This document shows positions 36,725 to 49,006 of a stretch of 64,000 nucleotides of DNA, piece by piece. Position 1 is the stretch's first letter; every line of letters starts with the position of its first letter. Below the pieces are notes generated by a model. The model did no database searches and was not told the DNA's origin. It saw only the letters and a program-made list of their open reading frames with translations. This stretch comes from Symbiodinium natans. Its lineage: Eukaryota; Sar; Dinophyceae; Suessiales; Symbiodiniaceae. The stretch covers positions 174,501-238,500 of the forward strand of contig CAJNDS010002491.1 in assembly GCA_905221605.1 (NCBI GenBank). Reading direction: 5' to 3'. A program made the position numbers and the translations under genes.

Positions 36725-39700
36725 CCAGCTGCCGGGCACCCGCCGCCCAGCTGGCAGGTGTCCGGCTTAAACACTTAAGTTCTGATCGAAGCTACGTGTT
36801 CCGAAAGTGTTTCTTGGTTTTGCGGCATTCACATTCCTAGAAGCGCTTTTTTGGTTCTACAGAGCTTCTACTTCTTAAGGTTCTAGGGCATTCTCAGGGC
36901 TCCAATCAGGTTGAGATCTGAAATCCGCAACCTTGGCTTTCCGAGATAGCCGGGTGCCCGCCGTCCAGCTGCCGGGTGCCCAGCTTCATTATTGAAATTC
37001 AGAAGCTAGACGTTCCCAAACGTGTTTCTTTGTTTTGCACAGAATTCCTAGAAGAGCTTCTAGGTTTTGCAGAGAGGTCACGCCCAGCTGCCGGGCGCCC
37101 GCCGCCCAGCTGCCGGGTACCCGCCGCCCAGCTGGCAGGTGTCCCAGCTGGCAGGTGTCCGCTTAAACACTTCAAGTTCTGATCGAAGCTACGTGTTCCT
37201 AAACTGTTTCTTGGTTTCGCGGCATTCACATTCCTAGAAGCGCTTTTTTGGTTCTACAGAGCTTCTACTTCTTAAGGTTCTTGGGCATTCTCAGGGCTCC
37301 AATCAGGTTGAGATCTGAAATCCGCAACCTTGGCTTTCCGAGGCTGCCGGGTACCCGCCGTCCAGCTGCCGGGTGCCCAGCTTCATTATTGAAATTCAGA
37401 AGCTAGACGTTCCCAAAAGTGTTTCTTTGTTTTGCACAGAATTCCTAGAAGAGCTTCTAGGTCTTGCAGAGAGGTCACGCCCAGCTGCCGGGCGCCCGCC
37501 GCCCAGCTGCCGGGCACCCGCCGCCCAGCAGTTCTGATCGAAGCTATGTGTTCCTAAAGCGTTTCTTGGTTTTGCGGCATTCCTTCTACAATTCTTCGGC
37601 ATTGCGATGGCTCCAAACAAGTTGAAACCGTGAATCCGCAACCTCAAATTCCCGAATGGGCTACCTGAGGCATTCCGTGGCTTTGAGTGCCCAGCTTCAT
37701 TACTTCAGATGCTGAGCTACACATTCCTAGAAGCGCTTTTTTGGTTCTACAGAGCTTCTACTTCTTAAGGTTCTTGCACATTCTCAGGGCTCCAATCAGG
37801 TTGAGATCTGAAATCCGCAACCTTGGCTTTCCCAGATAGCCGGGTGCCCGCCGTCCAGCTGCCGGGTGCCCAGCTTCATTATTGAAATTCAGAAGCTAGA
37901 CGTTCCCAAAAGTGTTTCTTTGTTTTGCACAGAATTCCTAGAAGAGCTTCTAGGTTTTGCAGAGAGGTCACGCCCAGCTGCCGGGCGCCCGCTGCCCAGC
38001 TGCCGGGTACCCGCCGCCCAGCTGGCAGGTGTCCCAGCTGGCAGGTGTCCGCTTAAACACTTCAAGTTCTGATCGAAGCTACGTGTTCCTAAACTGTTTC
38101 TTGGTTTCGCGGCATTCACATTCCTAGAAGCGCTTTTTTGGTTCTACAGAGCTTCTACTTCTTAAGGTTCTTGGGCATTCTCAGGGCTCCAATCAGGTTG
38201 AGATCTGAAATCCGCAACCTTGGCTTTCCGAGGCTGCCGGGTACCCGCCGTCCACCGGGTGCCCAGCTTCATTATTGAAATTCAGAAGCTAGACGTTCCC
38301 AAACGTGTTTCTTTGTTTTGCACAGAATTCCTAGAAGAGCTTCTACTAGGTTTTGCAGAGAGGTCACGCCCAGCTGCCGGGCGCCCGCCGCCCAGCTGCC
38401 GGGTACCCGCCGCCCAGCTGGCAGGTGTCCCAGCTGGCAGGTGTCCGCTTAAACACTTCAAGTTCTGATCGAAGCTACGTGTTCCTAAACTGTTTCTTGG
38501 TTTCGCGGCATTCACATTCCTAGAAGCGCTTTTTTGGTTCTACAGAGCTTCTACTTCTTAAGGTTCTTGGGCATTCTCAGGGCTCCAATCAGGTTGAGAT
38601 CTGAAATCCGCAACCTTGGCTTTCCGAGGCTGCCGGGTACCCGCCGTCCAGCTGCCGGGTGCCCAGCTTCATTATTGAAATTCAGAAGCTAGACGTTCCC
38701 AAAAGTGTTTCTTTGTTTTGCACAGAATTCCTAGAAGAGCTTCTAGGTCTTGCAGAGAGGTCACGCCCAGCTGCCGGGCGCCCGCCGCCCAGCTGCCGGG
38801 CACCCGCCGCCCAGCAGTTCTGATCGAAGCTATGTGTGCCTAAAGCGTTTCTTGGTTTTGCGGCATTCCTTCTACAATTCTTCGGCATTGCGATGGCTCC
38901 AAACAAGTTGAAACCGTGAATCCGCAACCTCAAATTCCCGAATGGGCTACCTGAGGCATTCCGTGGCTTTGAGTGCCCAGCTTCATTACTTCAGATGCTG
39001 AGCTACACATTCCTAGAAGCGCTTTTTTGGTTCTACAGAGCTTCTACTTCTTAAGGTTCTTGCACATTCTCAGGGCTCCAATCAGGTTGAGATCTGAAAT
39101 CCGCAACCTTGGCTTTCCCAGATAGCCGGGTGCCCGCCGTCCAGCTGCCGGGTGCCCAGCTTCATTATTGAAATTCAGAAGCTAGACGTTCCCAAAAGTG
39201 TTTCTTTGTTTTGCACAGAATTCCTAGAAGAGCTTCTAGGTTTTGCAGAGAGGTCACGCCCAGCTGCCGGGCGCCCGCTGCCCAGCTGCCGGGTACCCGC
39301 CGCCCAGCTGGCAGGTGTCCCAGCTGGCAGGTGTCCGCTTAAACACTTCAAGTTCTGATCGAAGCTACGTGTTCCTAAACTGTTTCTTGGTTTCGCGGCA
39401 TTCACATTCCTAGAAGCGCTTTTTTGGTTCTACAGAGCTTCTACTTCTTAAGGTTCTTGGGCATTCTCAGGGCTCCAATCAGGTTGAGATCTGAAATCCG
39501 CAACCTTGGCTTTCCGAGGCTGCCGGGTACCCGCCGTCCAGCTGCCGGGTGCCCAGCTTCATTATTGAAATTCAGAAGCTAGACGTTCCCAAAAGTGTTT
39601 CTTTGTTTTGCACAGAATTCCTAGAAGAGCTTCTAGGTTTTGCAGAGAGGTCACGCCCAGCTGCCGGGCGCCCGCCGCTCAGCTGCCGGGTACCCGCCGC

Positions 39701-41600
39701 CCAGCTGGCAGGTGTCCGCTTAAACACTTCAAGTTCTGATCGAAGCTATGTGTTCCTAAAGCGTTTCTTGGTTTTGCGGCATTCCTTCTACAATTCTTCG
39801 GCATTGCGATGGCTCCAAACAAGTTGAAACCGTGAATCCGCAACCTCAAATTCCCGAATGGGCTACCTGAGGCATTCCGTGGCCTTGAGTGCCCAGCTTC
39901 ATTACTTCAGATGCTGAGCTACACATTCCTAGAAGCGCTTTTTTGGTTCTACAGAGCTTCTACTTCTTAAGGTTCTTGGGCATTCTCAGGGCTCCAATCA
40001 GGTTGAGATCTGAAATCCGCAACCTTGGCTTTCCGAGGCTGCCGGGTACCCGCCGTCCAGCTGCCGGGTGCCCAGCTTCATTATTGAAATTCAGAAGCTA
40101 GACGTTCCCAAAAGTGTTTCTTTGTTTTGCACAGAATTCCTAGAAGAGCTTCTAGGTCTTGCAGAGAGGTCACGCCCAGCTGCCGGGCGCCCGCCGCCCA
40201 GCTGCCGGGTACCCGCCGCCCAGCTGGCAGGTGTCCGCTTAAACACTTTAAGTTCTGATCAAAGCTACGTGTTCCTAAAGTGTTTCTTGGTTTTGCGGCA
40301 TTCCTTCTGCAATTCTTCGGCATTGCGATGGCTCCAAACAAGTTGAAACCGGGAATCCGCAACCTCAAATTCCCGAATGGGCTACCTGAGGCATTCCGTG
40401 GCTTTGAGTGCCCAGCTTCATTACTTCAGATGCTGAGCTACACATTCCTAGAAGCGCTTTTTTGGTTCTACAGAGCTTCTACTTCTTAAGGTTCTTGGGC
40501 ATTCTCAGGGCTCCAATCAGGTTGAGATCTGAAAATCCGCAACCTTGGCTTTCCGAGGCTGCCGGGTACCCGCCGTCCAGCTGCCGGGTGCCCAGCTTCA
40601 TTTTTGAAATTCAGAAGCTAGACGTTCCCAAAAGTGTTTCTTTGTTTTGCACAGAATTCCTAGAAGAGCTTCTAGGTCTTGCAGAGAGGTCACGCCCAGC
40701 TGCCGGGCGCCCGCCGCCCAGCTGCCGGGTACCCGCCGCCCAGCTGGCAGGTGTCCGCTTAAACACTTTAAGTTCTGATCAAAGCTACGTGTTCCTAAAG
40801 TGTTTCTTGGTTTTGCGGCATTCCTTCTGCAATTCTTCGGCCTTGCGATGGCTCCAAACAAGTTGAAACCGGGAATCCGCAACCTCAAATTCCCGAATGG
40901 GCTACCTGAGGCATTCCGTGGCTTTGAGTGCCCAGCTTCATTACTTCAGATGCTGAGCTACACATTCCTAGAAGCGCTTTTTTGGTTCTACAGAGCTTCT
41001 ACTTCTTAAGGTTCTTGGGCATTCTCAGGGCTCCAATCAGGTTGAGATCTGAAATCCGCAACCTTGGCTTTCCGAGGCTGCCGGGTACCCGCTGTCCAGC
41101 TGCCGGGCGCCCAGCTTCATTATTGAAAATCAGAAGCTAGACATTCCCAAACGTGTTTCTTTGTTTTGCACACACTTCCTAGAAGAGCTTCTAGGTTTTG
41201 CAGAGAGATCCTTCCCAAATTCGGCACCTCACACATTGTGGCTGCCTGATGCCCGCCTCAGCCGCCGGGTGCCCGCCGTCCAGCTGCCGGGCACCCGCCG
41301 CCCAGATGACGGGTACCCACCGCCCACCTCAAGTTCTGATCGAAGCTATGCGTTCCTACAAGTGTTCCTTGGTTTTACGGCATTCCTTCTATACACTTCT
41401 TCGGCATTGTTAGTGCACCAAACAGGTTGAGACCTGGAATCCGCAACTTTCCTTCCCGAATCCGTCGCCCGAGGCGTTCCGTGGCTGCCGGGCGCCCACC
41501 GCTCAGCTCCTGGGCGCGCGCTCGGCTTCATTATCCGCCGACCCCCAGAACGGGGGCGGTGTCAGTGAAGACTCAGGGGCCTCGGGCCTCTGAAGTGGGG
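36725..41600. repeat. Complex satellite array, copy A (about 10 units)
   Basis: Units of about 397, 493 and 520 bp recur; the marker CAGCTTCATTATTGAAATTC occurs near 36984, 37380, 37872, 38266, 38666, 39160, 39557, 40075, 40596 and 41113. Each unit combines two or three diverged sub-monomers sharing a GATCGAAGCTACGTGTTCC, TTTCTTGGTTTTGC, GGCTCCAA.CA.GTTGA and ATCCGCAACCT order. They are joined by GC-rich links of repeated CAGCTGCCGGGTACCCGCCG containing GGGTACCC or GGGCGCCC palindromes. Short frames (MPSFIIEIQKLDVPK and the reverse-strand MNAAKPRNSLGTRSF) appear in nearly every unit but on both strands and without conservation beyond the DNA. The array is judged non-coding. Confidence 0.9.
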
Positions 41601-42098
41601 TTTAGGGTTTAGGGTTTAGGGTTTGGGGTTTGGGGTTTAGGGTGCAGGGGTTAGCGGGGGTGTTTGCAAGAGCGTGGTCTTCTTCCGCTGTGACGGCTTC
41701 GCGTTGCTTGGGGGCCCAAAATCTGGTGATTCTCGGGTGAACGGCCCAACCGCATGAACTCCGGCAACCCTATGTAAACCCTATGTAAACCCCAAACCCT
41801 GCAACCTTTCACCGTAAAACCTACAAGGACATTATGCCCAACCTGAATTTTCAATGCGAAAACCTTTCAAGGACTTAGGACAGGGAACCCACCCCATCAA
41901 ATCCCTTCGTGCCCAGAGCTTGAGTTTGCAGATGCGCGAGCTTCTCATCTTAACCTTTGAATCAAACTGTCAGCCAACCGCCCAACCCTCAACCCTCAAC
42001 CCTCAACCCTCAACCCTAAACCCTAAACCCTAAATCCTAAACCCTAAACCCTAAACCCTAAACCCTAAATCCTAAACCCTAAACCCTACAGCCTACAC

Positions 42099-42151
42099 CC
42101 GGTCATCAGCTATGGCGGCCCTCTGCGGCGCCTTCCACCGCCGGCCTCGAG
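42099..42151 (-). CDS. Candidate exon between converging telomeric arrays, copy A
   Basis: The minus strand reads ATGAATTCGAAG, then 53 bp coding RGRRWKAPQRAAIADDR, then GTGTAGGCTG, running into TTTAGGG units. CCCTAAA lies to the left and TTTAGGG to the right. The sequence is unchanged in copy B at 55316-55368. Confidence 0.45.
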
Positions 42152-44934
42152 CTTCGAATTCATTGGGTTTAGGGTTTATATATGGTTAGGGTTTAGGGTT
42201 TAGGGTTTAGGGTTTAGGGTTTAGGGTTTAGGGTTTAGGGTTTAGGGTTTAGGGTTTAGGGTTTAGGGGTTTCGGGTTTAGGGTTTTCGGGTTTAGGGTT
42301 TCGGGTTTCGGGTTTAGGAGTTAGGGTTTAGGGTTTCGGGTTTAGGGTGAACCCCGCGCCCTAAAATCTCAACTCTAAACCCGAAGTCCCCAGCCCTGGG
42401 AGTTCGGAGTCTCGGGTTTTCGGAGTTAGGTTGGAACTGAACTTACCGGTTCTGGGGAAATAGAGAATTTCGGTGCCGTGCGTAGTCGCTCGAGTAGTGG
42501 TATAGGCGGATATAAGGTTGCGAATTCCCTCATGCCGCCTAAGCCCTAAGCCCTAAGCCCTAAGCCCTAAGTCCTAAGCCCTAAGCCCTAAGCCCTAAGC
42601 CCTAAACCCTAAACCCTAACCCTAAACCCTAAACCCTAAACCCTAAACCCTAAACCCTAAACCCTAAACCCTAAACCCTAAACCGCTCCAATGCTTAGGC
42701 ATGCTTATGCGATTTGGTGTTCGGCTTTCAGTCGGCAGTTGCCCATAGGGATGTCGAGTGTTGGGGCTTGGGGGGGAACGTTGAGTTGTGGAGTAGTTGT
42801 GGTAACCCTAAACCTTAAACCCCAAACCCCAAACCCCAAACCCTAAACCCTAAACCCTAAACCCTAAACCTTCATGATCTATGTGCGAGGGTGCTTGGGT
42901 TTCGAGGTGCTTGGCCGATTGGGCTTCTTTGGCGCTTTAGAGGAGTAGGGACTCGGTCTCAGTCGTTACTACGACTGCTGATGTATTATTCTTCTTCTTA
43001 TTCTTCCTATTCTTCTTTTTCTTCTTCTTCTTCTTATTTTCGTTTTAATTCCCCGCCGCGCTCCTACTCTTTACCTTGAAATCGAGTGTTGAGGGCTCCA
43101 GCGCACCTCTAAACCCATGCCCAAGCCTGCTCAGCCTCATCTTTAGCCACCCCCCCTCCCCCCCCACCCCCCACCTCCCCAACCCCCCCAAAACCCATCA
43201 AAACGGGGGAGGGGGGAGGCTCCTACACTGTTTCCGGCAGAGAGGTTTAGGGTTTAGGGTTTAGGGTTTAGGGTTTAGGGTTTAGGGTTTAGGGTTTAGG
43301 GTGCTTGTGCCCTTTCCTTGATAGAGAGTGATGCCCAGAAGGTGTTAGGCGGAATCGGAGTTCCGACTTGAGGGCACAAAGCCCGAATTCCCCTAAACCC
43401 TAAACCCTAAACCGTAAACCGTAAACCCTAAACCCTAAACCCTAAACCGTAAACCCTAAACCCTAAACTTTAAACCCCTAAGCCCTGCTTGACTGACATT
43501 GCCCGGTATTTACACCCGCCCTACACCCCAAACCCTAAACCCTAAACCCCAAACCCTAAACCCCAAACCCCAAACCCCAAACCCTAAACCCCAAACCCCA
43601 AGCCCTAAACCCCACTGAATGAACCCTAAGCCCTGTAGCAAAAACCCCAAAGTATGGAGCACTGGAACCAAGGAATGACCTTGCTCACGAACCCCCTTCC
43701 CTGCCCCCGCCCCCCAGCTTCAATAGATGCCCGAAACCCAACAACCCTCATAAGAACCCTGCAGGTGAAGAGGGTGCCTGGCTTTCACCGATCTTTGCAG
43801 CTTCGCACAAACGATGTGAATCCAGGCCCTAAACCCTAAACCCTAAACCCTAAACCCTAAACCCTAGGATCTTAAGCGAGTCATTTCGAGAGTTCAGAGT
43901 TGAGGGCTTCGGGCTCAAACGACCGCCTGTACATTCAGTCATGGAATCTTCAAGGCTTAAGCTTCAAGCCCTACATGCCCAACCCTGAACCTAAAGGGTT
44001 TAGGGTTTAGGGTTAGGGTTTAGGGTTTAGGGTTTTGGGTTAAACCCTGTATCAACCTCAGGTAGGCCCAAGCAACTGCCCTGCACCTCTCCTCGGGCGG
44101 CACATAGCTGGTACTTGGTGCAAGGCTTCGACTCGGATTTACTTCCTGAATCAGGGTTTACGGGTGTAGGGGAGAATACGCAGGGTACCCCGTTTTGTTT
44201 CTTTCTGTAACTCGTGCAAGCACCAAGCTTGGCGAGCCCGCCATATGGACCTCGGCTACCCTAAGTTACTAGACTAAGCCCCCTAAAGCCCCTAAGCTTG
44301 AGACCCGCAAACAGGGTTTAGGGTTTAGGGTTTAGGGCTCCTAAAACCCCTCAAGCCCCTAAAACCCCTAAAGCCCAAAGCCCAAAAAAAACCTAAGGCC
44401 TCGAAGAAACAACAAAGACGCAAAAGCCCCAAACCCCAGCCCTATATACCCTGAACCCTAATCCCTACAATCCCTAACCCTAAACCCTAAACCCCGGCCG
44501 TAGCCACCCTTTTCTCGGGTGCCTGGACCCACAATAAATGGAGCCATTGGAGAATGGTCGAATAGAGAGCCCCTAGGGCTCGCCTTGCCACTAGGCCACC
44601 AGAGTGGCGCCCATAGTTACACAGGATCCTCACCAAGGACCATCCCCCTGCCCCCGCCCCGCCTGGCGCATCCTAGCCCCCCCCCTTGCCCCGCTGCCCC
44701 CCCCTTGGCCCCTCCCCGATCCTGAGCCCAGCAGCAGGGGGGCATCCCCCCTCCCGCTCTCGCTTTCCGCGAGGCAGGCGTTGTCCGAGGATGCAGACAT
44801 AGGCACATCCGGGATCCACCGCTTCGAAGTGTCTTAGGGTTTAGGTTTCAGGGTTCAGGCCCCTCCTGACCCGCTCTGGCCCCCGCCCCGACTTGATGGT
44901 GGGAATTGAGGGCGACAGCCCTAAACCCTAAAAG

Positions 44935-45120
44935 GTAATGGTTTGGGTGGTGGCCTGTGAAAGCTCACAGCGGGTGGGGGAAAAAGAACCAGCACCAATG
45001 GAATTGTTGTATGACATTGAAAACAGATGCCTTCGCGTGACATGCTGCCCCCCCACACCGCCTGGGTGTGTAGGGGCGCCATTTACACATGGTACTTACT
45101 GCCGCTGCGTGGCGAGACGC
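44935..45120 (+). other. 64-codon frame bounded by telomeric repeats
   Basis: The plus strand reads MVWVVACESSQRVGEKEPAP, MELLYDIENRCLRVTCC and on until telomeric units supply the end. Copy B (58600-58794) has one difference, Val to Ala. No motif and no splice context are seen. It may be chance, as the orientation is opposite to every supported gene here. Confidence 0.15.
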
Positions 45121-45196
45121 CCTAAACCCTAAACCCTAAACCCTGAACCCTAAACCCTAAACCCTCAACCCTAAACCCTAACCGCTCAATAAGGAC

Positions 45197-45273
45197 CCTG
45201 GCTAGCCATGAACCCACAGTGGAGGTTCCCCAAGCAGACCCTGGCAACCCCACATCCCCAACTCGAGCTGCGG
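45197..45273 (-). CDS. Candidate exon between converging telomeric arrays, copy A (45197-45273)
   Basis: The minus-strand acceptor CAACTTTCAAG is followed by 77 bp reading AARVGDVGLPGSAWGTSTVG and SWLAR, then GTCCTTATTG shortly before TTTAGGG units in the sense direction. CCCTAAA (45118-45182) lies to the left and TTTAGGG (45298 onward) to the right. The sequence is identical in copy B at about 58859-58935. Confidence 0.45.
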
Positions 45274-46178
45274 CTTGAAAGTTGAGGGCTTGAAGATTAG
45301 GGTTTAGGGTTTAGGGTTTAGGGTTGAGGGTTTAGGGTTGAGGGTTGAGGGTTGAGGGTTTAGGGTTTAGGTTTATATAGGGTTTGGGGTTTCGGGTTTA
45401 GGGGTAAGGGCTTGGAGTTTAGGGCTTCGGGTTAAGGGCCTTGGAGTTTAGGGTTTTGGGTTTATACAGGGTTTGAGGTTCAGGGTGTTTAGGGTTTAGG
45501 GCGAGGGTTTAGGGTTTAGGGTTTGGGGTGTAAGCCCGGCAGGCCCTTAAAACCCAAACTGAGCGCCCCTGCTGTCTTTGGCTGTGTCCGGCACAGCGCG
45601 GGATGCCCAAGCGAAGGGACGGAGAACATAAAAATCAGCCAGTCCGATGGGAGACAGGCGGTTTAGGGTTTAGGGTTTAGGGTTTAGGGTTTAGGGTTTA
45701 GGGTTTAGGGTTTAGGGTTTAGGGTTCTACCCGCAGAAGGACATCTACCTCAGGCCCATGGAGTGAACTATTGGGGAAAGTGTAGGGATTAAACCCGTAA
45801 AACCCTAAACCCTAAACCCTAAAGCCTGAATCCGAAACCCGAATCCTAACGACCCTAAACCTTCAACACTGAATCCTCAACCCTGAACCGGAAGACACGG
45901 CTCAGGAGTCAGGGCCCACCCTAAACCCTAAACCCTAAACCCTAAACCCTAAACCCTAAACCCTAAACCCTAAACCCTAAACCCTAAACCCTATACCCAA
46001 ACCCTAACAAAAAACCCTAAACCCCAAACCCTAACCCTAAACCCCAAACCCTAAACCCCACACCCTAACCAGCGGATTCATCTTCGGTGTGGGGTTGTTG
46101 GATTTTACACTCAACTCTTCTCCTCACCCGGACCTCTTCTCCTCGCCCATCTGTAGTGCCCAGACAGTCCCTGAATTG

Positions 46179-46757
46179 AGCTGCATTGTGGACTCTGCTT
46201 TTTTTGGGCCAGGTCGTCCCGAGACCTCTCTGGGCTCTCCAGGGATTTTTGGGCCAGGTCGTCCCGAGACCTCTCTGGGCTCTCCAGGGATTTTTGGGCC
46301 AGGTCGTCCCGAGACCTCTCTGGGCTCTCCAGGGATTTTTGGGCCAGGTCGTCCCGAGACCTCTCTGGGCTCTCCAGGGATTTTTGGGCCAGGTCGTCCC
46401 GAGACCTCTCTGGGCTCTCCAGGGATTTTTGGGCCAGGTCGTCCCGAGACCTCTCTGGGCTCTCCAGGGATTTTTGGGCCAGGTCGTCCCGAGACCTCTC
46501 TGGGCTCTCCAGGGATTTTTGGGCCAGGTCGTCCCGAGACCTCTCTGGGCTCTCAGAGATTTTTGGGCCAGAGAGGTCTCGGGACGACCTGGCCCAAAAA
46601 TCCCTGGAGAGCCCAGAGAGGTCTCGGGACGACCTGGCCCAAAAATCCCTGGAGAGCCCAGAGAGGTCTCGGGACGACCTGGCCCAAAAATCCCTGGAGA
46701 GCCCAGAGAGGTCTCGGGACGACCTGGCCCAAAAAAAGCAGAGTCCACAATGCAGCT
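46179..46757. mobile_element. Fold-back element built from a 45-bp minisatellite, copy A
   Basis: Unique tips AGCTGCATTGTGGACTCTGC and its exact reverse complement bound a structure of about eight 45-bp units (beginning GGGCCAGGTCGTCCCGAGAC) in one direction, a switch point near 46560, and four units in the opposite direction. Since 45 is a multiple of three, long frames arise on both strands with a 15-residue repeat (FGPGRPETSLGSPGI); I regard them as artefacts. The design, with long inverted arms made of tandem repeats, resembles fold-back transposons. No transposase is present. Confidence 0.7.
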
Positions 46758-46759
46758 GG

Positions 46760-47065
46760 GGACTTCTTGAGTGACGGCGGACGGCGGGAAGCAGAAGCCC
46801 AGAGTCTGTACTACAGCTGAAGGCTGAGGGCGTTTTTCGGTGAGAAATGGTGAGAAGCAAAGGCTCAGAGTCCACACTGCAGCTGGGGCCTTTCTGGGGT
46901 GACGGCGTAAAGGCCCAGAGTCTGTACTACAGCTGAGGGTGTTTTGCGATGACGGCGGGAAGCAAAGGCGCAGAGTCTGCACTACAGCTGAGGGTGTTTT
47001 GCGGCGACGGCGGGAAGCAAAGGCCTCGAGTCAGTACTACAGCTGAGGGTGTTTTTCGCAACCCT
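46760..47065. repeat. 50-65-bp tandem repeat beside the fold-back element, copy A
   Basis: Five units carry CAGAGTCTGTACTACAGCTG, then AGGGTGTTTTGCG and GACGGCGGGAAGCAAAGG, near 46800, 46865, 46915, 46970 and 47027. The fold-back tip GCAGAGTCCACAATGCAGCT is a diverged form of the same motif, linking the two structures. Copy B is at 60486-60795. Confidence 0.8.
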
Positions 47066-47099
47066 TGCGAAGCAATCGTGCATGTCGCAATGTTTCTTG

Positions 47100-48540
47100 C
47101 CTTGAGCAGATGAGCATCAGAACACTTTTCAATTTTCTACTTAGGGTAATTGGGGATTAGGGTGTCCTTTCAATGCCGACTAGACAGTGATATATTTATA
47201 AGAGACCCCGTGCGCGTTTTTGTATCCCGGTGCCGCATGCCGGGGGGTGGCCCAGGGCCTGACCAGGCCGGGCTCACCCGTTTTTTAACAAAACGACATT
47301 TTATACGACTTATCGGCATTGAGTTGACAGGACCAATTTTTTTTATATCTAGTTACAGTAGAGCCCCCCCTGCCCAGGCCGAACTAGGATGAATGGTATA
47401 AATGAATTTACACGTGAGATGGCAAAACACAAGTACAACATGAATTCATGCTGGCCTGGGCTAGAGGGAACCCCAGGCCCAGGTGTGAGCCCCTATTGGG
47501 ACCCGACACCCTTCCACGGGCCCCCCTTCTTCAAAACGATATATATAAAACTTAACCGGGGGTTTGGGCTCGGGAAAATTATACAGGGGCAATATCTAGA
47601 CCTAGAAGAATCAAAACATCGTGGGGCAAAAATGCACCCCACGGTATTGCAGGACTAATATGTGCCCTGCGGAGGGGCCGAAAAGGGCCCGTTTTTTATA
47701 GGTGCAAGCAACATGAGCATCAGCAACATGAGCATCAGCAACATGAGCATCAGCAACATGAGCATCAGCAACATGAGCACCAGCGTCATCGGCATCCTCA
47801 GGACGGCATAGTCATGGCCTGGAATTGTGGCGAAAAAGACAACTTGGAACGTGCCTGGACAAGAGCCAGGGAGAGCGAGCGAGATGGACGGGGGGGGACC
47901 CCCCCCAATTAAACAGACCCTATAGGATTACGTCCGGATGGGTTGTGGACATGAAAAGTGCGACCAGGAGCCTATAGGCCCAGTACTCAAACCCATCCGT
48001 AAACCCGGCATGAACCCAGAGAAGGCCTCCTGGGGCATGAGCCGCTTCACGCGCACGCAGGCTCCTCCTCCACAAGGCGCACCTCGTAGGTCTCTGGCTG
48101 AAGCTTCAGGGATTTTGGTGAACAGAACCCCTACATCTTAGAAGGTTTGGGGTGTGGTCAGGGTTTCGTCAGGCGAGCCAAGGGTTACAGTCGAGTTCAG
48201 GCTTGTGGGCGATTGAAAAACTTGGGCCACCCTACCGGACCTAGTTTTGGAAGTTTTGCGCAATCAGGCACCTGGGCAGTGGACAGGGATGGGGGGGTGG
48301 GGGGGGGGTTCTGGGCTATTCAGGGCCGTCCGACAGACCTACTGGATGGGAGCGTTAGCAGGGATGGCTGGGGGCCGCGGGGGTCCTGGTACAGCGTACT
48401 CTCCCCCCCGCTATCCTACTGCCGGGAAACCGTTCTATTATATTCCAGAACGACCTGACAGCCCTCCATCGCCCCAGTCTTCCCGCCTGCATCTGTGGCC
48501 ATATTCTGGATGCTGCCCACGCAGTGCCAGCGGAAGCTTG
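47100..48540. other. Unique spacer with a 15-bp VNTR, copy A
   Basis: Mixed GC- and AT-rich unique DNA with no supported gene. A VNTR of AACATGAGCATCAGC (five copies) sits at 47710-47784. Plus-strand frames of 60-100 codons (for example near 47938 and 48147) persist in copy B only because the DNA is nearly identical. Confidence 0.6.
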
Positions 48541-48894
48541 AGAGTAAGGACCCAAAACCCTAAACCCTAAACCCTAAACTTCCGCCTCTTGGGCTTGACC
48601 CAGGAGCTTCAGGTTTATAGTAGGGTTTGATCGAACGTTTTAGGCTTGAGGTTTTTTAATGTTTTGGGTGCTGAGTTCGGCCAAGAGCTCACATAACGTT
48701 TCCTGACCCTCGCTACTTGGCCTGTCGGCTCGCTAAACTGTCATGTCAGCGGAAGCCGACACAACAGGTCGGCATGTCTGGCCTTGATCCTAAATGCTTG
48801 AGGCAGGTGCAGCTTGACTATGCCAGGACGGATCCGTGTTTGTGGGGCTGCTTGCCTACTTTCACGCATCTTTCTAGAGAATTCCAGAAACTGC

Positions 48895-49006
48895 AACTCC
48901 GCACCTGTGGAGGCAAAATACAATGCTTCATTACCCTGGTGTCGCTCGCTGCTATGAGGTAGAGTTCCAGGCCCGGCTTGCCAATACGGGCCGCATCAAG
49001 TGCCAA
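48895..49006 (-). CDS. Internal exon of large unknown gene 2, copy A
   Basis: The minus strand reads ERLSLALDAARIGKPGLELY, LIAASDTRVMKHCILPPQV. The pattern of LDAxRIG...LELY..AA......PPQ recalls a conserved block I remember from large dinoflagellate families, the same general class as the gene at 16.7-22.5 kb. It is identical in copy B at 62670-62784. Confidence 0.5.

Larger units (their letters stand above)
41590..46060. repeat. Interstitial telomere-like repeat domain 3, copy A
   Basis: The alternating architecture matches domains 1 and 2. CCCTAAA-type arrays lie near 41990-42088, 42540-42684 (first CCCTAAG, then CCCTAAA), 42803-42870, 43392-43470, 43528-43615, 43820-43866, 44480-44495, 45118-45182, 45800-45830 and 45921-46075. 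TTTAGGG arrays lie near 41598-41642, 42167-42350, 43244-43302, 43996-44040, 45298-45375 and 45660-45725. Spacers hold decayed repeat, a (TTC)n tract at 42985-43046 and C-rich runs at 43148-43205. Candidate exons are listed separately. Confidence 0.9.

Noticed and set aside
36976-41104. Family of small proteins beginning MPSFIIEIQKLDVPK in the satellite
   Set aside because: The frames are carried by the satellite, appear on both strands, end at array junctions and show no coding-type constraint.
44498-44520. Possible spliced-leader relic (CCGTAGCCA)
   Set aside because: Only the first nine bases agree with the dinoflagellate spliced leader as I recall it. The rest does not, and no mRNA-like sequence follows.
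46065-46982. Long frames of 240-305 codons with a 15-residue repeat
   Set aside because: A 45-bp unit keeps frames open on both strands. Copy B has frame-breaking indels, and no start context or splice evidence exists.
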